NCBI GenBank assembly: GCA_027452065.1
Contig: DAIDHC010000110.1
Coordinates: 62,001 to 126,000 of the forward strand
Source of the DNA: Bryobacterales bacterium
GTDB lineage: Bacteria; Acidobacteriota; Terriglobia; Bryobacterales; Bryobacteraceae
Direction: 5' to 3'
Length of the DNA stretch: 64,000 bases
The notes beneath the pieces were generated by a model. The model was not told the DNA's origin. It was given only the letters and a program-made list of their open reading frames with translations, and ran no database searches. Both the position numbers and the translations under genes were made by a program. Of this stretch, positions 16,757 through 25,144 are shown piece after piece (the first letter of the stretch is position 1; every line of letters begins with the position of its first letter).

Positions 16757-19069
16757 TTAGAGCTGGGAGCCGGCGATGAGTGCCTGGCCGAGCGCGATGC
16801 CTCCGTCGTTGGCCGGGACGCGGGAGTGCAGAAACACTTCCATTCCCTGGCGGCGCAGGGCGGCGGTTGTGCGTTCGAGTAAGTAGTGGTTCTGAAAGGT
16901 TCCGCCGCTGAGGCACACCCGGCGAAGGCCGGACTCGCGGGAAAGCGTGGCGCAGACCGAGGCAGTGAGCGACGCGAGCGTGTTGTGAAAGCGGGCCGAA
17001 ACGAGCGGCACCGGTGCGCCGCGGGCGAGGTCCTCGGCGATCGCTCGAATGGCCGGGCGTAGGTCAACGACGCGCGGCGAGGGAGGGCCGACGTCCCAGG
17101 GGTAGCAGTCATCGACGCCGGAGGCGGCCGCGGCTTCCAGTTCGATAGCCGCCTGGCCTTCGTAAGTGACGGCGTGGCGGAGCCCGCACAGCGAGGCGAC
17201 GGCGTCAAACAGGCGGCCGCACGACGAGCTGAGGACAGAGTTGACTCGCCGCTCGATCATCTGAACGGCGAGCCGCACGTCGCCGGGCGGAACGGCGGAA
17301 TACAGGGGGAGGCCGGCAGGCGCCCGCCCGCTGTCGAAAGCGTCGTGGAGATAGGCGAGAGCCATGCGCCAGGGCTGCCGCACGCTCGTGTCGCCGCCCG
17401 ACTGGACCGTGTAGCGCAAGTGCGCGGCCCGCGTGAAGCCGGAGTAATCGCAGACCAGGAACTCGCCGCCCCACAGATTACCGTCGGCCCCGTAGCCGGT
17501 ACCGTCAAAAGCCACGCCGAGGACGGTGCCCTCGAGGCCGTTGTCCGCCATGCAGGAGGCAATATGCGCATGGTGGTGCTGGACCGGGATCGGAGGCAGG
17601 CCGGACATTTCGCGGGCGAAGCGTGTCGAGAGGTAGCCCGGATGGAGGTCGTGAGCCGCGGCGCGGGGCCTGAGCCGGAAAAAGCGCTTCATGTGATCGA
17701 GCGTTTCCTCGAAAAAGCGCAACGTTTCGAGGTTTTCAAGATCGCCGATGTGCTGGCTGAGCACGGCGTAGCGGTCCCGCGTCAGGCAGAAGGCGTTTTT
17801 CAGGTCGGCGCCACAGGCCAGCAGTTCCGGCGCCGGGGCGTGGAGGGCGATCGGCGCCGGAGCGTAGCCGCGGGCGCGGCGGATGAGGCGCTCGCGGCCC
17901 TCAAAGACACGCACCACGGAATCGTCCAGGCGGGTTGCGATCGGCCGGTTGTGGACGACGATCGCGTCGGCGATCGAGTTGAGACGGTCGAAGGCTTCCT
18001 CGTTGCCGCTCACGATGGGTTCTTCGCTCAGGTTGCCGCTGGTCATGACGAGGACCTGCGGCGGCGGAGACTCTCCCCGCGCTTCCTCGAACAGGAGAGC
18101 GTGAAGAGGAGTGTAGGGCAGGAAGAAGCCCAGCAGATTCGTTCCCGGCGCGATGCCGGGCGCCAGCGGCACCGGGGAGTGGGGGCGGAGCAGGATGATC
18201 GGCTTGCGCGGGCTGAGGAGCGCCGCGCGTTCGGCAGCGGTGACGGGGGCGAGCGCCTCGATAGCCGCGAGATCGCGCGCCATGAGGGCAAAAGGCTTGT
18301 CCGACCGGCGCTTGCGGTCGCGCAGCCGAGTGACGGCCGAAGCGTTGGCGGCGTCGCAGCAAAGATGGAAGCCCCCGAGCCCTTTGATCGCGAGGATACG
18401 GCCGGCCCCCAGCAGGGCGCGGATGCGAACCAGCACCTCCGAAGCCGGACGTCGGGGTCCGGGCTGGCCGGCGGCGTCGAGCAACGATAGCCAGGGCCCG
18501 CACACCGGGCAGGCATTGGGCTGCGCGTCGAGGCGGCGGTTGGATGGATCGACGTATTCCGCCTCGCAGTCCGGGCACATCGGGAAATCGGCCAGGGTGG
18601 TGAGCGGCCGGTCGTACGGCACGGCGCGGACGATCGAGTACCGGGGTCCGCAGTTGGTGCAGTTGATGAACGGGTACCCGAACCGGCGGTCGGAGGGATC
18701 CGCCAGCTCCCGGAGGCAGTCCGGGCAGACGGCAGTGTCGGGAGGGATGAAGGTGAAGGCGCCCGGTTCGGCGACACTCGGGAGAATGTCGAAGCCGCGG
18801 GAGCCCTCCACCGGAATGCCGGCGACGGAGAGTGAATCGATCGAGGCCAATGTGGGGGCTTCCAAGGGCAGCCGGGTCACGAACTCGGTCATCGCGGCCG
18901 CAGGGCCCTCGATTTCCACCACCACGCCCGAAGTTTGATTCCATACCGCACCGGCCAAACCCAGCGACTGGGCGAGCCGCCACAGAAAAGGGCGAAAGCC
19001 GACCCCCTGGACAATGCCCGTGACGACGATCCGCTGACGCAGCGTGGCTGGCGGCTTCACTACCGTCAC
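16757..19069 (-). CDS. hypF: Carbamoyltransferase HypF
   Basis: About 770 residues from GTG at 19069 (GTG at 19060 is the alternative); the open frame upstream to 19498 crosses the hypC gene and is rejected. HypF makes the carbamoyl group that HypE turns into the cyanide ligands of the NiFe centre. Domains in order: acylphosphatase-like (RIVVTGIVQGVGFRPFLW), two zinc-finger repeats (CPDCLRELADP...CTNCGPRYS and CPDCEAEY...CPVCGP), YrdC-like (ILAIKGLGGFHLCCDA) and Kae1-like (PVQHHHAHIASCMADNG). The length is normal for the family. It is transcribed away from hypCDEAB, with a shared 228-bp control region. Confidence 0.96.
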   Translation of the reverse strand: MTVVKPPATLRQRIVVTGIVQGVGFRPFLWRLAQSLGLAGAVWNQTSGVVVEIEGPAAAMTEFVTRLPLEAPTLASIDSLSVAGIPVEGSRGFDILPSVAEPGAFTFIPPDTAVCPDCLRELADPSDRRFGYPFINCTNCGPRYSIVRAVPYDRPLTTLADFPMCPDCEAEYVDPSNRRLDAQPNACPVCGPWLSLLDAAGQPGPRRPASEVLVRIRALLGAGRILAIKGLGGFHLCCDAANASAVTRLRDRKRRSDKPFALMARDLAAIEALAPVTAAERAALLSPRKPIILLRPHSPVPLAPGIAPGTNLLGFFLPYTPLHALLFEEARGESPPPQVLVMTSGNLSEEPIVSGNEEAFDRLNSIADAIVVHNRPIATRLDDSVVRVFEGRERLIRRARGYAPAPIALHAPAPELLACGADLKNAFCLTRDRYAVLSQHIGDLENLETLRFFEETLDHMKRFFRLRPRAAAHDLHPGYLSTRFAREMSGLPPIPVQHHHAHIASCMADNGLEGTVLGVAFDGTGYGADGNLWGGEFLVCDYSGFTRAAHLRYTVQSGGDTSVRQPWRMALAYLHDAFDSGRAPAGLPLYSAVPPGDVRLAVQMIERRVNSVLSSSCGRLFDAVASLCGLRHAVTYEGQAAIELEAAAASGVDDCYPWDVGPPSPRVVDLRPAIRAIAEDLARGAPVPLVSARFHNTLASLTASVCATLSRESGLRRVCLSGGTFQNHYLLERTTAALRRQGMEVFLHSRVPANDGGIALGQALIAGSQL

Positions 19070-19081
19070 GATAGCGCGGGA

Positions 19082-19101
19082 ATTGGGTGAAACAGCCCAA
19101 T
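19082..19101. promoter_or_regulatory. Inverted repeat in the hypF/hypC divergent region
   Basis: ATTGGG at 19082-19087 and CCCAAT at 19096-19101 form a perfect 6-bp dyad with 8 bp between. It lies 13 bp upstream of the hypF start on the minus strand, so it could be an operator or a leader hairpin of hypF mRNA. Confidence 0.3.
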
Positions 19102-19129
19102 CCGCCCGCCGACTGCTGGGTGAATCCGC

Positions 19130-19144
19130 GCAACTGCGTGACCG
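19130..19144 (-). promoter_or_regulatory. Weak sigma-54-like element before hypF
   Basis: On the minus strand CGGTCACGCAGTTGC has GG-N10-GC spacing and a full TTGC, but lacks the leading T of TGG and the trailing A/T. A start near 19118 would give a leader of about 50 nt. It is weaker than the hypC and structural-operon elements. Confidence 0.25.
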
Positions 19145-19207
19145 AGGCATGAAACCGAAGACCGCCGACGGGACCGGAGGAGCACGCCTGGGCCCAGAGC
19201 GGGCGTT

Positions 19208-19223
19208 TGGACGGCGGCTTGCA
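19208..19223 (+). promoter_or_regulatory. Sigma-54-like -24/-12 element before hypC
   Basis: TGGACGGCGGCTTGCA: TGG at 19208-19210, GG-N10-GC spacing, TTGC at 19219-19222, then A. This matches the core RpoN consensus. A start near 19233 leaves about 65 nt of leader before hypC. hyp and hydrogenase operons in several Proteobacteria use sigma-54, which supports the call but does not prove it here. Confidence 0.4.
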
Positions 19224-19264
19224 ACAAAGGGCGAATGGCCAGCCGGGCGCGCTTGCAAGAAAGG
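19217..19264 (+). repeat. Direct repeat GCTTGCAA(C/G)AAAGG before hypC
   Basis: Two copies, 19217-19230 and 19251-19264, differ at one base and start 34 bp apart. Each contains the palindrome TTGCAA. The first overlaps the -12 box of the sigma-54-like element. They could be binding sites for a regulator of hyp expression. Confidence 0.35.
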
Positions 19265-19297
19265 CGGGAGGAGACGGTGGGAGCCAGGGAGGTCGGT

Positions 19298-19570
19298 ATG
19301 TGTCTGGCGATACCGGGCAGGATCATCGAGAAACAGGCGCTCGCCGGGGAGACGGAAGCGCGTGTGGCAATGGTCGAATTCGGCACCATCCGGCGACCGG
19401 TGTATCTGGATCTGCTTCCCGAGGCCGAAGTCGGAGATTACGTCCTCGTGCACACCGGGTTCGCGATCAGCGTAGTCGACGGAGAAGAGGCGCGGCATAA
19501 CTTCGCGGTGCTCGAAAAGCAGGGGCGGCTGGAGGAGGAAGGGCTGGCGGAGAAAGCGGAGGGGGCGTGA
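19298..19570 (+). CDS. hypC: Hydrogenase assembly chaperone HypC
   Basis: 90 residues from the ATG at 19298, chosen because the family always starts MC; the open frame from 19235 is too long. HypC carries the Fe(CN)2CO unit with HypD, using Cys2 in MCLAIPGRI. The conserved [21 protein letters not shown] and FAIS segments follow. The C-terminus ([18 protein letters not shown]) is a short charged helix slightly longer than usual. First gene of the hypCDEAB operon; its stop overlaps the GTG start of hypD by 4 bp. A GGGAGG-type ribosome site precedes it. Confidence 0.95.
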   Translation: MCLAIPGRIIEKQALAGETEARVAMVEFGTIRRPVYLDLLPEAEVGDYVLVHTGFAISVVDGEEARHNFAVLEKQGRLEEEGLAEKAEGA

Positions 19571-20673
19571 AATACCTCGACGAGTACCGGGACCCGGAAT
19601 GGGCCCGGCGGCTGGCCGGGATGATCGCCGAGACGGCGACGCGGCGCTGGGTGGTGATGGAGGTGTGCGGGGGACAAACGCACACTCTGATGCGCTATGG
19701 CATCGACGAAATGGTGGGTGGCCAGGTGGAACTCGTGCACGGGCCGGGCTGTCCGGTGTGCGTGACGCCGGTCGAGGTGGTGGACAAAGCGGTGGCTATC
19801 GCCGGCCGGCTGGGCGTAATCTTTGTTTCCTACGGCGACATGTTGCGCGTCCCGGGGACGCGGTCGGACCTCTACCGGGTGAAAGCCGAGGGCGGCGACG
19901 TGCGCGTTGTGTACTCGCCCATGGACGCGGTGGAACTGGCGCGGCGCAACCCGGAGCGCCGGGTCGTGTTCTTCGGGATCGGCTTCGAGACAACGGCTCC
20001 CGGCAACGCGATGGCCGTGTGGAAGGCGCGCAGGGAGGGACTGACGAATTTCTCGATGCTCGCCTCCCACGTGCTGGTGCCGCCGGCGATCGACATGATT
20101 CTGGCGTCTCCGGGCAACCGGGTGCAGGGCTTCATCGGACCGGGCCATGTGTGCACCGTGACCGGGTATGCGGACTATGAGGGGCTGGCGGCGAAATACC
20201 GGACGCCGATCGTTGTCGGGGGGTTTGAACCCGTTGACCTTCTGGAGGCCATCCTGATGCTGGTTCGGCAACTGGAGCAGGGGCGGTGCGAGGTGGAAAA
20301 CCAGTACGCGCGGAGCGTGAAGCGGCTGGGAAACGCGGCCGCGCAGAAAGTAGTTGCCGAAGTGTTTGAAGTGGCGGACCGGCCGTGGCGGGGGATTGGG
20401 ACCATACCGCGCAGCGGGCTGAGGATACGCCAGGAGTACGTGCCCTGGGATGCCGAGCGGGTCTACGAAGTGGAGGATATCGGAGGTCCGGAACCGGAGG
20501 GCTGCATCAGCGCCGAAGTGTTGCAGGGGCGGAAGAAGCCGGAGGAGTGCGCCGAATTTGGCCGCGGTTGCACGCCGGCTCATCCGCTGGGAGCCCCGAT
20601 GGTGTCGTCCGAGGGGGCTTGCGCGGCGTTCTATCTCTACCGCCGTCGCACCGGGTTCGGGAGCGCGGCATGA
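19567..20673 (+). CDS. hypD: Hydrogenase formation protein HypD
   Basis: 368 residues from GTG at 19567. HypD is the 4Fe-4S scaffold on which, with HypC, the Fe(CN)2CO moiety is built. Conserved motifs are all present: [15 protein letters not shown] with the iron-binding Cys, [35 protein letters not shown], and the Cys-rich C-terminus [17 protein letters not shown] and [20 protein letters not shown] that binds the cluster. Length is normal. It overlaps hypC by GTGA and hypE by ATGA, so the operon is tightly coupled. No anomalies. Confidence 0.97.
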   Translation: MKYLDEYRDPEWARRLAGMIAETATRRWVVMEVCGGQTHTLMRYGIDEMVGGQVELVHGPGCPVCVTPVEVVDKAVAIAGRLGVIFVSYGDMLRVPGTRSDLYRVKAEGGDVRVVYSPMDAVELARRNPERRVVFFGIGFETTAPGNAMAVWKARREGLTNFSMLASHVLVPPAIDMILASPGNRVQGFIGPGHVCTVTGYADYEGLAAKYRTPIVVGGFEPVDLLEAILMLVRQLEQGRCEVENQYARSVKRLGNAAAQKVVAEVFEVADRPWRGIGTIPRSGLRIRQEYVPWDAERVYEVEDIGGPEPEGCISAEVLQGRKKPEECAEFGRGCTPAHPLGAPMVSSEGACAAFYLYRRRTGFGSAA

Positions 20674-21716
20674 GCGGGACCGGGCTGGCATGCCCACTGC
20701 CTCTGGCGCTGCCGGGCCGCGTGGTACTCGGCCACGGCAGCGGCGGCCGGATGAGCGGCGAATTGATCCGGGACCTCTTTCTTCCGGCCTACGGCAACGC
20801 CATGCTGGGGCGGATGGAGGACCAGGCAGTGGTCGGGATCGGCGGCTGCCGTCTGGCGATGACGACGGATTCGTTCGTGGTCAAGCCGCTGTTCTTCCGC
20901 GGCGGCGACATCGGGTCTCTCGCCGTCCACGGGACCGTCAACGATCTGGCGATGGGCGGGGCAAGGCCGCTCTATCTGAGCGCGGCGTTCATTATTGAGG
21001 AAGGGCTCGAGATGGAGAGCCTGCGGAGGATCGCCGGCTCGCTGGGGCGCGCGGCGGCGCGCTGCGGAGTGGAAGTGGTGACCGGGGACACCAAGGTCGT
21101 CGAGAAGGGGAGCGGCGACGGCGTCTTTATCAACACCACCGGGATCGGCCTGGTGCGCGAGGGCGTGAAGCTGTCGGCGGCGGGGGCCCGGCCGGGCGAC
21201 GCCGTTTTACTCAGCGGACCCATCGGTGAGCACGGCATCGCCATCCTGTCCGAGCGCGAAGGGCTGGAGTTCGAGGGCGAGATGGTGAGCGATTCGGCGC
21301 CGCTCGACACACTGGTGGCGGCGATGCTGGCCGCCAGCCGCGAGATCCATTGCCTCAGGGACCCGACACGCGGCGGGTTGTCGAGCGCGCTCAACGAGTT
21401 GGCCGCGCAGTCCGGCGTGGGGATCGAGATCGAGGAAGGGGCGATCCCGGTCAGGGAGTCCGTGCGGGGCGCCTGCGAACTGCTCGGCCTGGATCCTCTC
21501 TATGTGGCCAACGAAGGCAAGCTGGTGGCGATCGTCGACGAGCGCGCGGCCGGGGCGGTGCTGGAGGCCATGCGGTCGCACCCGCTGGGCGCGGAAGCGG
21601 CACGGATCGGGCGCGTCAGCGGCGAGGACCGCGGGTGGGTGCGGATGAGGACCACCTTCGGGACCACCCGCGTCGTGGACATGCTGCCCGGGGACCAGCT
21701 TCCGCGGATCTGTTGA
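20670..21716 (+). CDS. hypE: Hydrogenase expression/formation protein HypE
   Basis: 348 residues from the ATG at 20670, which overlaps the hypD stop as ATGA; the frame open from 20385 is inside hypD. HypE dehydrates its own carbamoylated C-terminal Cys to thiocyanate and donates cyanide. The C-terminus ends PRIC, the modified Cys motif. The PurM-like ATP fold is visible: [54 protein letters not shown] and [16 protein letters not shown]. Eleven bases separate it from hypA. Normal length and complete. Confidence 0.97.
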   Translation: MSGTGLACPLPLALPGRVVLGHGSGGRMSGELIRDLFLPAYGNAMLGRMEDQAVVGIGGCRLAMTTDSFVVKPLFFRGGDIGSLAVHGTVNDLAMGGARPLYLSAAFIIEEGLEMESLRRIAGSLGRAAARCGVEVVTGDTKVVEKGSGDGVFINTTGIGLVREGVKLSAAGARPGDAVLLSGPIGEHGIAILSEREGLEFEGEMVSDSAPLDTLVAAMLAASREIHCLRDPTRGGLSSALNELAAQSGVGIEIEEGAIPVRESVRGACELLGLDPLYVANEGKLVAIVDERAAGAVLEAMRSHPLGAEAARIGRVSGEDRGWVRMRTTFGTTRVVDMLPGDQLPRIC

Positions 21717-21727
21717 AGGAGCGCCGG

Positions 21728-21979
21728 ATGCACGAGCTCTCGATTGCAGCCTCGATTCTGGAGACGGTTAAGCGGCAGGCGGCCGCCAACGGTGGCGGAA
21801 GAGTCAAAAAGGCGGGTGTGCGGATCGGGGCGCTTTCGGGCGTCGATACCGAGTCACTGCGATTTTGCTTCGGAGCGATAGTTGCAGGAACGCGGGAGGC
21901 GGGCTGCGAGCTGGAGATTGAATTCGAGGCGGCCGGCGAGGCCTTGGATCTGGCCTGGGTGGATCTGGAGGACGGATGA
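21728..21979 (+). CDS. hypA: HypA-like nickel chaperone lacking the zinc-finger domain
   Basis: 83 residues where HypA proteins have about 113. The N-terminal nickel-binding half is intact: MHELSIAASILETVKRQAA with the Met-His-Glu ligands, VRIGALSGVDTESLRFCF and GCELEIEFEA. It stops where the family's two CxxC zinc motifs would begin, and the next gene (hypB) starts in the overlapping ATGA, so no zinc part remains in any frame. HypA passes nickel to HypB and the large subunit; the zinc domain is structural and takes part in dimer and partner contacts. It may be a natural short form helped by another protein. Good GGAG site upstream. Confidence 0.88.
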   Translation: MHELSIAASILETVKRQAAANGGGRVKKAGVRIGALSGVDTESLRFCFGAIVAGTREAGCELEIEFEAAGEALDLAWVDLEDG

Positions 21980-22662
21980 AACGGCTGGTGCTTGAGAAGA
22001 AGGTGCTGAGCGAGAACGATCGCATTGCGGCCCGGCTGCGCGCTCAGTTTGCCGAGCACGGGATTTATTGTCTGAACTTCATCAGTTCGCCCGGCTCGGG
22101 CAAAACGTCGCTGCTCGAGCGCACGCTCGAGCGGATGCCGCCGGGCCGCCGCGTCGCCGTGCTGACCGGCGACATCCAGACCGACAACGACGCCCGGCGC
22201 CTGGCCCGGTTCGGCTTTCCCGTGAAGCAGATCACAACGGCCGGCGCCTGCCATCTGGACGCCTCGATGATTGAGCGGGCGCTGGCGGACTGGTCGCTCA
22301 ACGATCTGGACCTGCTGCTGATCGAGAACGTCGGCAACCTGGTGTGCCCCACCAGCTACGACCTGGGCGAGCACGCCAAAATCGTCGTCCTCAGCGTCAC
22401 CGAGGGAGAGGACAAACCGCTCAAGTATCCGGCGACGTTCCACAAGGCGTCCCTGATGATCCTGAACAAAACGGACCTGCTGCCGCACGTTCCGTTTGAC
22501 TGGCGGCTGGCGCGGAGTTATGCATGGGAGGTGCATCCTACCCTCGAAGTGATCCTGGTCTCCTGCCTGAACGGCGAAGGGCTGGGCGAGTGGTGCGAAT
22601 GGTTGGATCGTAAATGCGGCGAGTCCGCCGTCGTTGCGGCGGGGGAAGCGTCGGCTAGATGA
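21976..22662 (+). CDS. hypB: Hydrogenase nickel incorporation GTPase HypB
   Basis: 228 residues. HypB is a SIMIBI GTPase that drives nickel insertion with HypA. P-loop SSPGSGKTSLLERTL, the metal/dimer motif TAGACHLDASMIE with Cys-His, the ENVGNLVCP motif with the third metal Cys, and the G4 motif NKTDLL are present. The His-rich stretch and the N-terminal CxxCGC nickel site of some HypB proteins are absent, so nickel storage is not expected. It overlaps the short hypA by 4 bp and is the last hyp gene. The tail after the G domain ends in about 15 Ala/Ser/Arg residues without family similarity. Confidence 0.96.
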   Translation: MKRLVLEKKVLSENDRIAARLRAQFAEHGIYCLNFISSPGSGKTSLLERTLERMPPGRRVAVLTGDIQTDNDARRLARFGFPVKQITTAGACHLDASMIERALADWSLNDLDLLLIENVGNLVCPTSYDLGEHAKIVVLSVTEGEDKPLKYPATFHKASLMILNKTDLLPHVPFDWRLARSYAWEVHPTLEVILVSCLNGEGLGEWCEWLDRKCGESAVVAAGEASAR

Positions 22663-22685
22663 GCAATTGCACGCAGGGTTGGGTG

Positions 22686-22705
22686 GGGCGGCCCATTGGC
22701 CGCCC
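22686..22705 (+). terminator. Perfect 8-bp hairpin after hypB
   Basis: GGGCGGCC-CATT-GGCCGCCC forms a perfect 8-bp stem with a 4-base loop 23 bp after the hypB stop. No T-run follows, so it may slow or process transcripts rather than act as an intrinsic terminator. Confidence 0.4.
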
Positions 22706-22735
22706 GAGTGCTATAGGATTTTGAGGAGCCTCGAC

Positions 22736-22861
22736 ATGTCTCAAAGCGAATCGGCCGCTTGCGGTGGGCATGGATGGGGCAAACGGGTTCGGGGCCGGAG
22801 CGAACCGGATGGAATTGATGGGGAAAGAGAAGCAAGTAGCTCTTTGGAGAGGGAGATATGA
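22736..22861 (+). CDS. 41-residue upstream ORF coupled to the decaheme cytochrome gene
   Basis: ATG at 22736 follows GAGGAG by 7 nt. The frame encodes 41 mostly polar residues (starts MSQSESAACGGHGWGKRVRG) and its stop overlaps the start of the decaheme gene as ATGA. It has no signal peptide, membrane segment or cofactor motif. It could be a regulatory leader peptide or simply a frame that feeds ribosomes to the next start; the next start also has its own GGAGAGGGAG site. Translation is likely, function unknown. No homologue known to me. Confidence 0.45.
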   Translation: MSQSESAACGGHGWGKRVRGRSEPDGIDGEREASSSLEREI

Positions 22862-25137
22862 AGGGCGAACAGTCTTATTTCAGTAGAATATTGAGCAAAC
22901 GGAATCTTTTTATCGCGCTGCTGCTGGGGGGCGTCATGGTATCTCCGGGCAGCGTACGCTCGAATTTCAACAAACATCAGAAGGCGTACTATCTGGACCC
23001 CGCGGTCGCTGTCTTTGTGCGGCCGGGCGTGGTGGTGACGGTGACCGGGGCGAAAATTGACTCCAGCGGGACGATGAGCGTGAGCTTCAATGTCACCGAT
23101 CCCGAGGGCCTGCCGCTGGACTGGAGCGGCGTGACGACGCCGGGCGCGATGCGGGGCAGCGCGACGCTGTCGGTGCTGCCGCACGGCAAGAACCAGTATG
23201 TGAATTACGTGACGAGCACGACGACAAACCAGACGACGGGCGCGACGGCGGTGACGCCGGGCGACGAGGACCTGGTGCCAGCGCAGATGACCACGCAGGC
23301 GACCGGTTCGTATACCTTCACGTTCCAGGCCAAGGCACCGGCCGGGTTTGACGCCACGGCGACACACACGGTGGGAATTTACGTGGGGCGGGACCTCACG
23401 TCCTTCAACCTGGGCAGCTACACCGCCGACAACGTATTCAGCTTCATTCCGGCGGGCGGGCTGGTGACCGAGTATCACGACGAAATCCGGACGCAGACCT
23501 GTAACAAGTGCCACGCGCCGCTGGCGGCTCACAGCCTGCGGCATACGGTGGCGTTGTGCGTGCTGTGCCACACCAATGGCGCGGAGGACGTGAACACCGG
23601 AAACACGGTGGACTTCAAGGTATTCATCCACAAGATCCACATGGGCTCCAGCCTGCCGAGCGTGCAGGCGGGCAAACCGTACCAGATCATCGGCTTCCAC
23701 GGCGCTGTCGATTTTTCGGACGTCGTGTTCCCGGCCGATGCGCGCAACTGCACCATGTGCCACGAGGGCGGAACTGTGCAGCCGCCGAACTCGGCGCAGC
23801 CGGGGCAGGGCGGATACGGCGCGGCGGCCGAGACGACGATCACGGCGAGCGGGAATCCGGCGCCGGAGAATGCCGGCGCGACGACGGGAACCGGCACGGC
23901 GCTGGTGAACCCGGCGGGCGCGGCCTGCGGGAGCGCGGGGAATCCGGGCTGCAATCCGGAGTTGATGCCGTGGCCGCCGAAAGGCGCCGACTACTGGAAT
24001 CAGCATCCGAGCGCGGCGGCCTGCGGGTCCTGCCACGACAACGTAAACCTCGCCAGCGGAGTGAACCATGCGGGCGGGCCGCAACCGGACGACAGCCAGT
24101 GCAAGAACTGTCACCAGGTGCAGGGCGAGCTGCCGTTTGACGCCTCGATCGTTGGTGCGCACACCATTCCGCAATTCGCTCCGGGACTTCCGGGCATTGT
24201 GTTCAAACTGCTGAGCGTGACCGGCGGGACGGCCGGGACGGCGCCGACAGTGACCTATACGCTGAACGACAAATCGGGCAAGCCGCTGAATCCGGCGACC
24301 ATGGGCCGCCTCACCATGACCATGGCGGGTTCCACCGGCGATTACCAGAACGCGATTTCCGAGGATATCCGCAAAGGTTCGACGGGCGCGAGCGGGACGT
24401 ATCAGTACACGTTCACCAACACCGTGCCGGCCGGAGCCACCGGGAGCTTTAGCATCGGCATTGAAGGCTACAATAGCGTCACTCTACTGGCGGGAACGAC
24501 CGCGCAGCAGACGGTGCGCGACGTGGGCTTCAACGACGTGATCAGCTTCTCGGTGGACGGCTCGACGGTGGCTCCGCACCCGGTGGAGATCAGCCAGGCG
24601 CAGTGCAACGCCTGCCATTTCGCGATCTCGCTCCACGGGACGATCCGGCAGAACGTTCAGTACTGCATCATGTGCCACAACCCCACGGCGACCGATAGCT
24701 CGCAGCGTCCGGCCAACGCGGGCCCTGCCCAGACCATCGACTTCCCGATCCTGGTGCATCGCATCCATTTGGGTTCGCAGGCGGCCTCGATGGCGGGCGG
24801 AGAAAACGCCCAGTATCAGCCGTTCATCGTATGGGGCTTCGGCCAGTCGAAGGTCGATCTGAGCAACGCCGCGTTCCCGGGCAACCTGGAGGCCTGCCAG
24901 AAGTGCCATACCAACGGCTCGCAGGAACTGCCGCTTCCCTCTACCCGGATCGCAGTGAACACGCCTCAGGCGTTCATCAATCCGGCGCCTCCGACGGTGG
25001 CGGCCTGCACGGCCTGCCACATCGCGCAGTCGGCTTCGGCTCACGCGCTCGGGAACCTGAACTCCCTCGGCGAGAGCTGCGACGTATGCCACGGGCAGGG
25101 CGCGGCCTTTGCGGTCGACCAGGTCCATGCGCAATAG
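22858..25137 (+). CDS. Decaheme c-type cytochrome, OmcA/MtrC family
   Basis: 759 residues with an N-terminal signal-like segment (about 17-32) and ten CxxCH heme sites: CNKCH, CVLCH, CTMCH, CGSCH, CKNCH, then CNACH, CIMCH, CQKCH, CTACH, CDVCH. The two pentaheme halves alternate with beta domains (about 40-200 and 440-560), the order seen in OmcA/MtrC surface cytochromes that pass electrons to metals or partners outside the cell. No lipobox Cys is obvious, so anchoring is uncertain. It follows the hyp operon on the same strand and precedes a tetraheme cytochrome by 7 bp. No mtrA or mtrB porin genes are in the window. Confidence 0.93.
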   Translation: MKGEQSYFSRILSKRNLFIALLLGGVMVSPGSVRSNFNKHQKAYYLDPAVAVFVRPGVVVTVTGAKIDSSGTMSVSFNVTDPEGLPLDWSGVTTPGAMRGSATLSVLPHGKNQYVNYVTSTTTNQTTGATAVTPGDEDLVPAQMTTQATGSYTFTFQAKAPAGFDATATHTVGIYVGRDLTSFNLGSYTADNVFSFIPAGGLVTEYHDEIRTQTCNKCHAPLAAHSLRHTVALCVLCHTNGAEDVNTGNTVDFKVFIHKIHMGSSLPSVQAGKPYQIIGFHGAVDFSDVVFPADARNCTMCHEGGTVQPPNSAQPGQGGYGAAAETTITASGNPAPENAGATTGTGTALVNPAGAACGSAGNPGCNPELMPWPPKGADYWNQHPSAAACGSCHDNVNLASGVNHAGGPQPDDSQCKNCHQVQGELPFDASIVGAHTIPQFAPGLPGIVFKLLSVTGGTAGTAPTVTYTLNDKSGKPLNPATMGRLTMTMAGSTGDYQNAISEDIRKGSTGASGTYQYTFTNTVPAGATGSFSIGIEGYNSVTLLAGTTAQQTVRDVGFNDVISFSVDGSTVAPHPVEISQAQCNACHFAISLHGTIRQNVQYCIMCHNPTATDSSQRPANAGPAQTIDFPILVHRIHLGSQAASMAGGENAQYQPFIVWGFGQSKVDLSNAAFPGNLEACQKCHTNGSQELPLPSTRIAVNTPQAFINPAPPTVAACTACHIAQSASAHALGNLNSLGESCDVCHGQGAAFAVDQVHAQ

Positions 25138-25144
25138 CAGCGGC

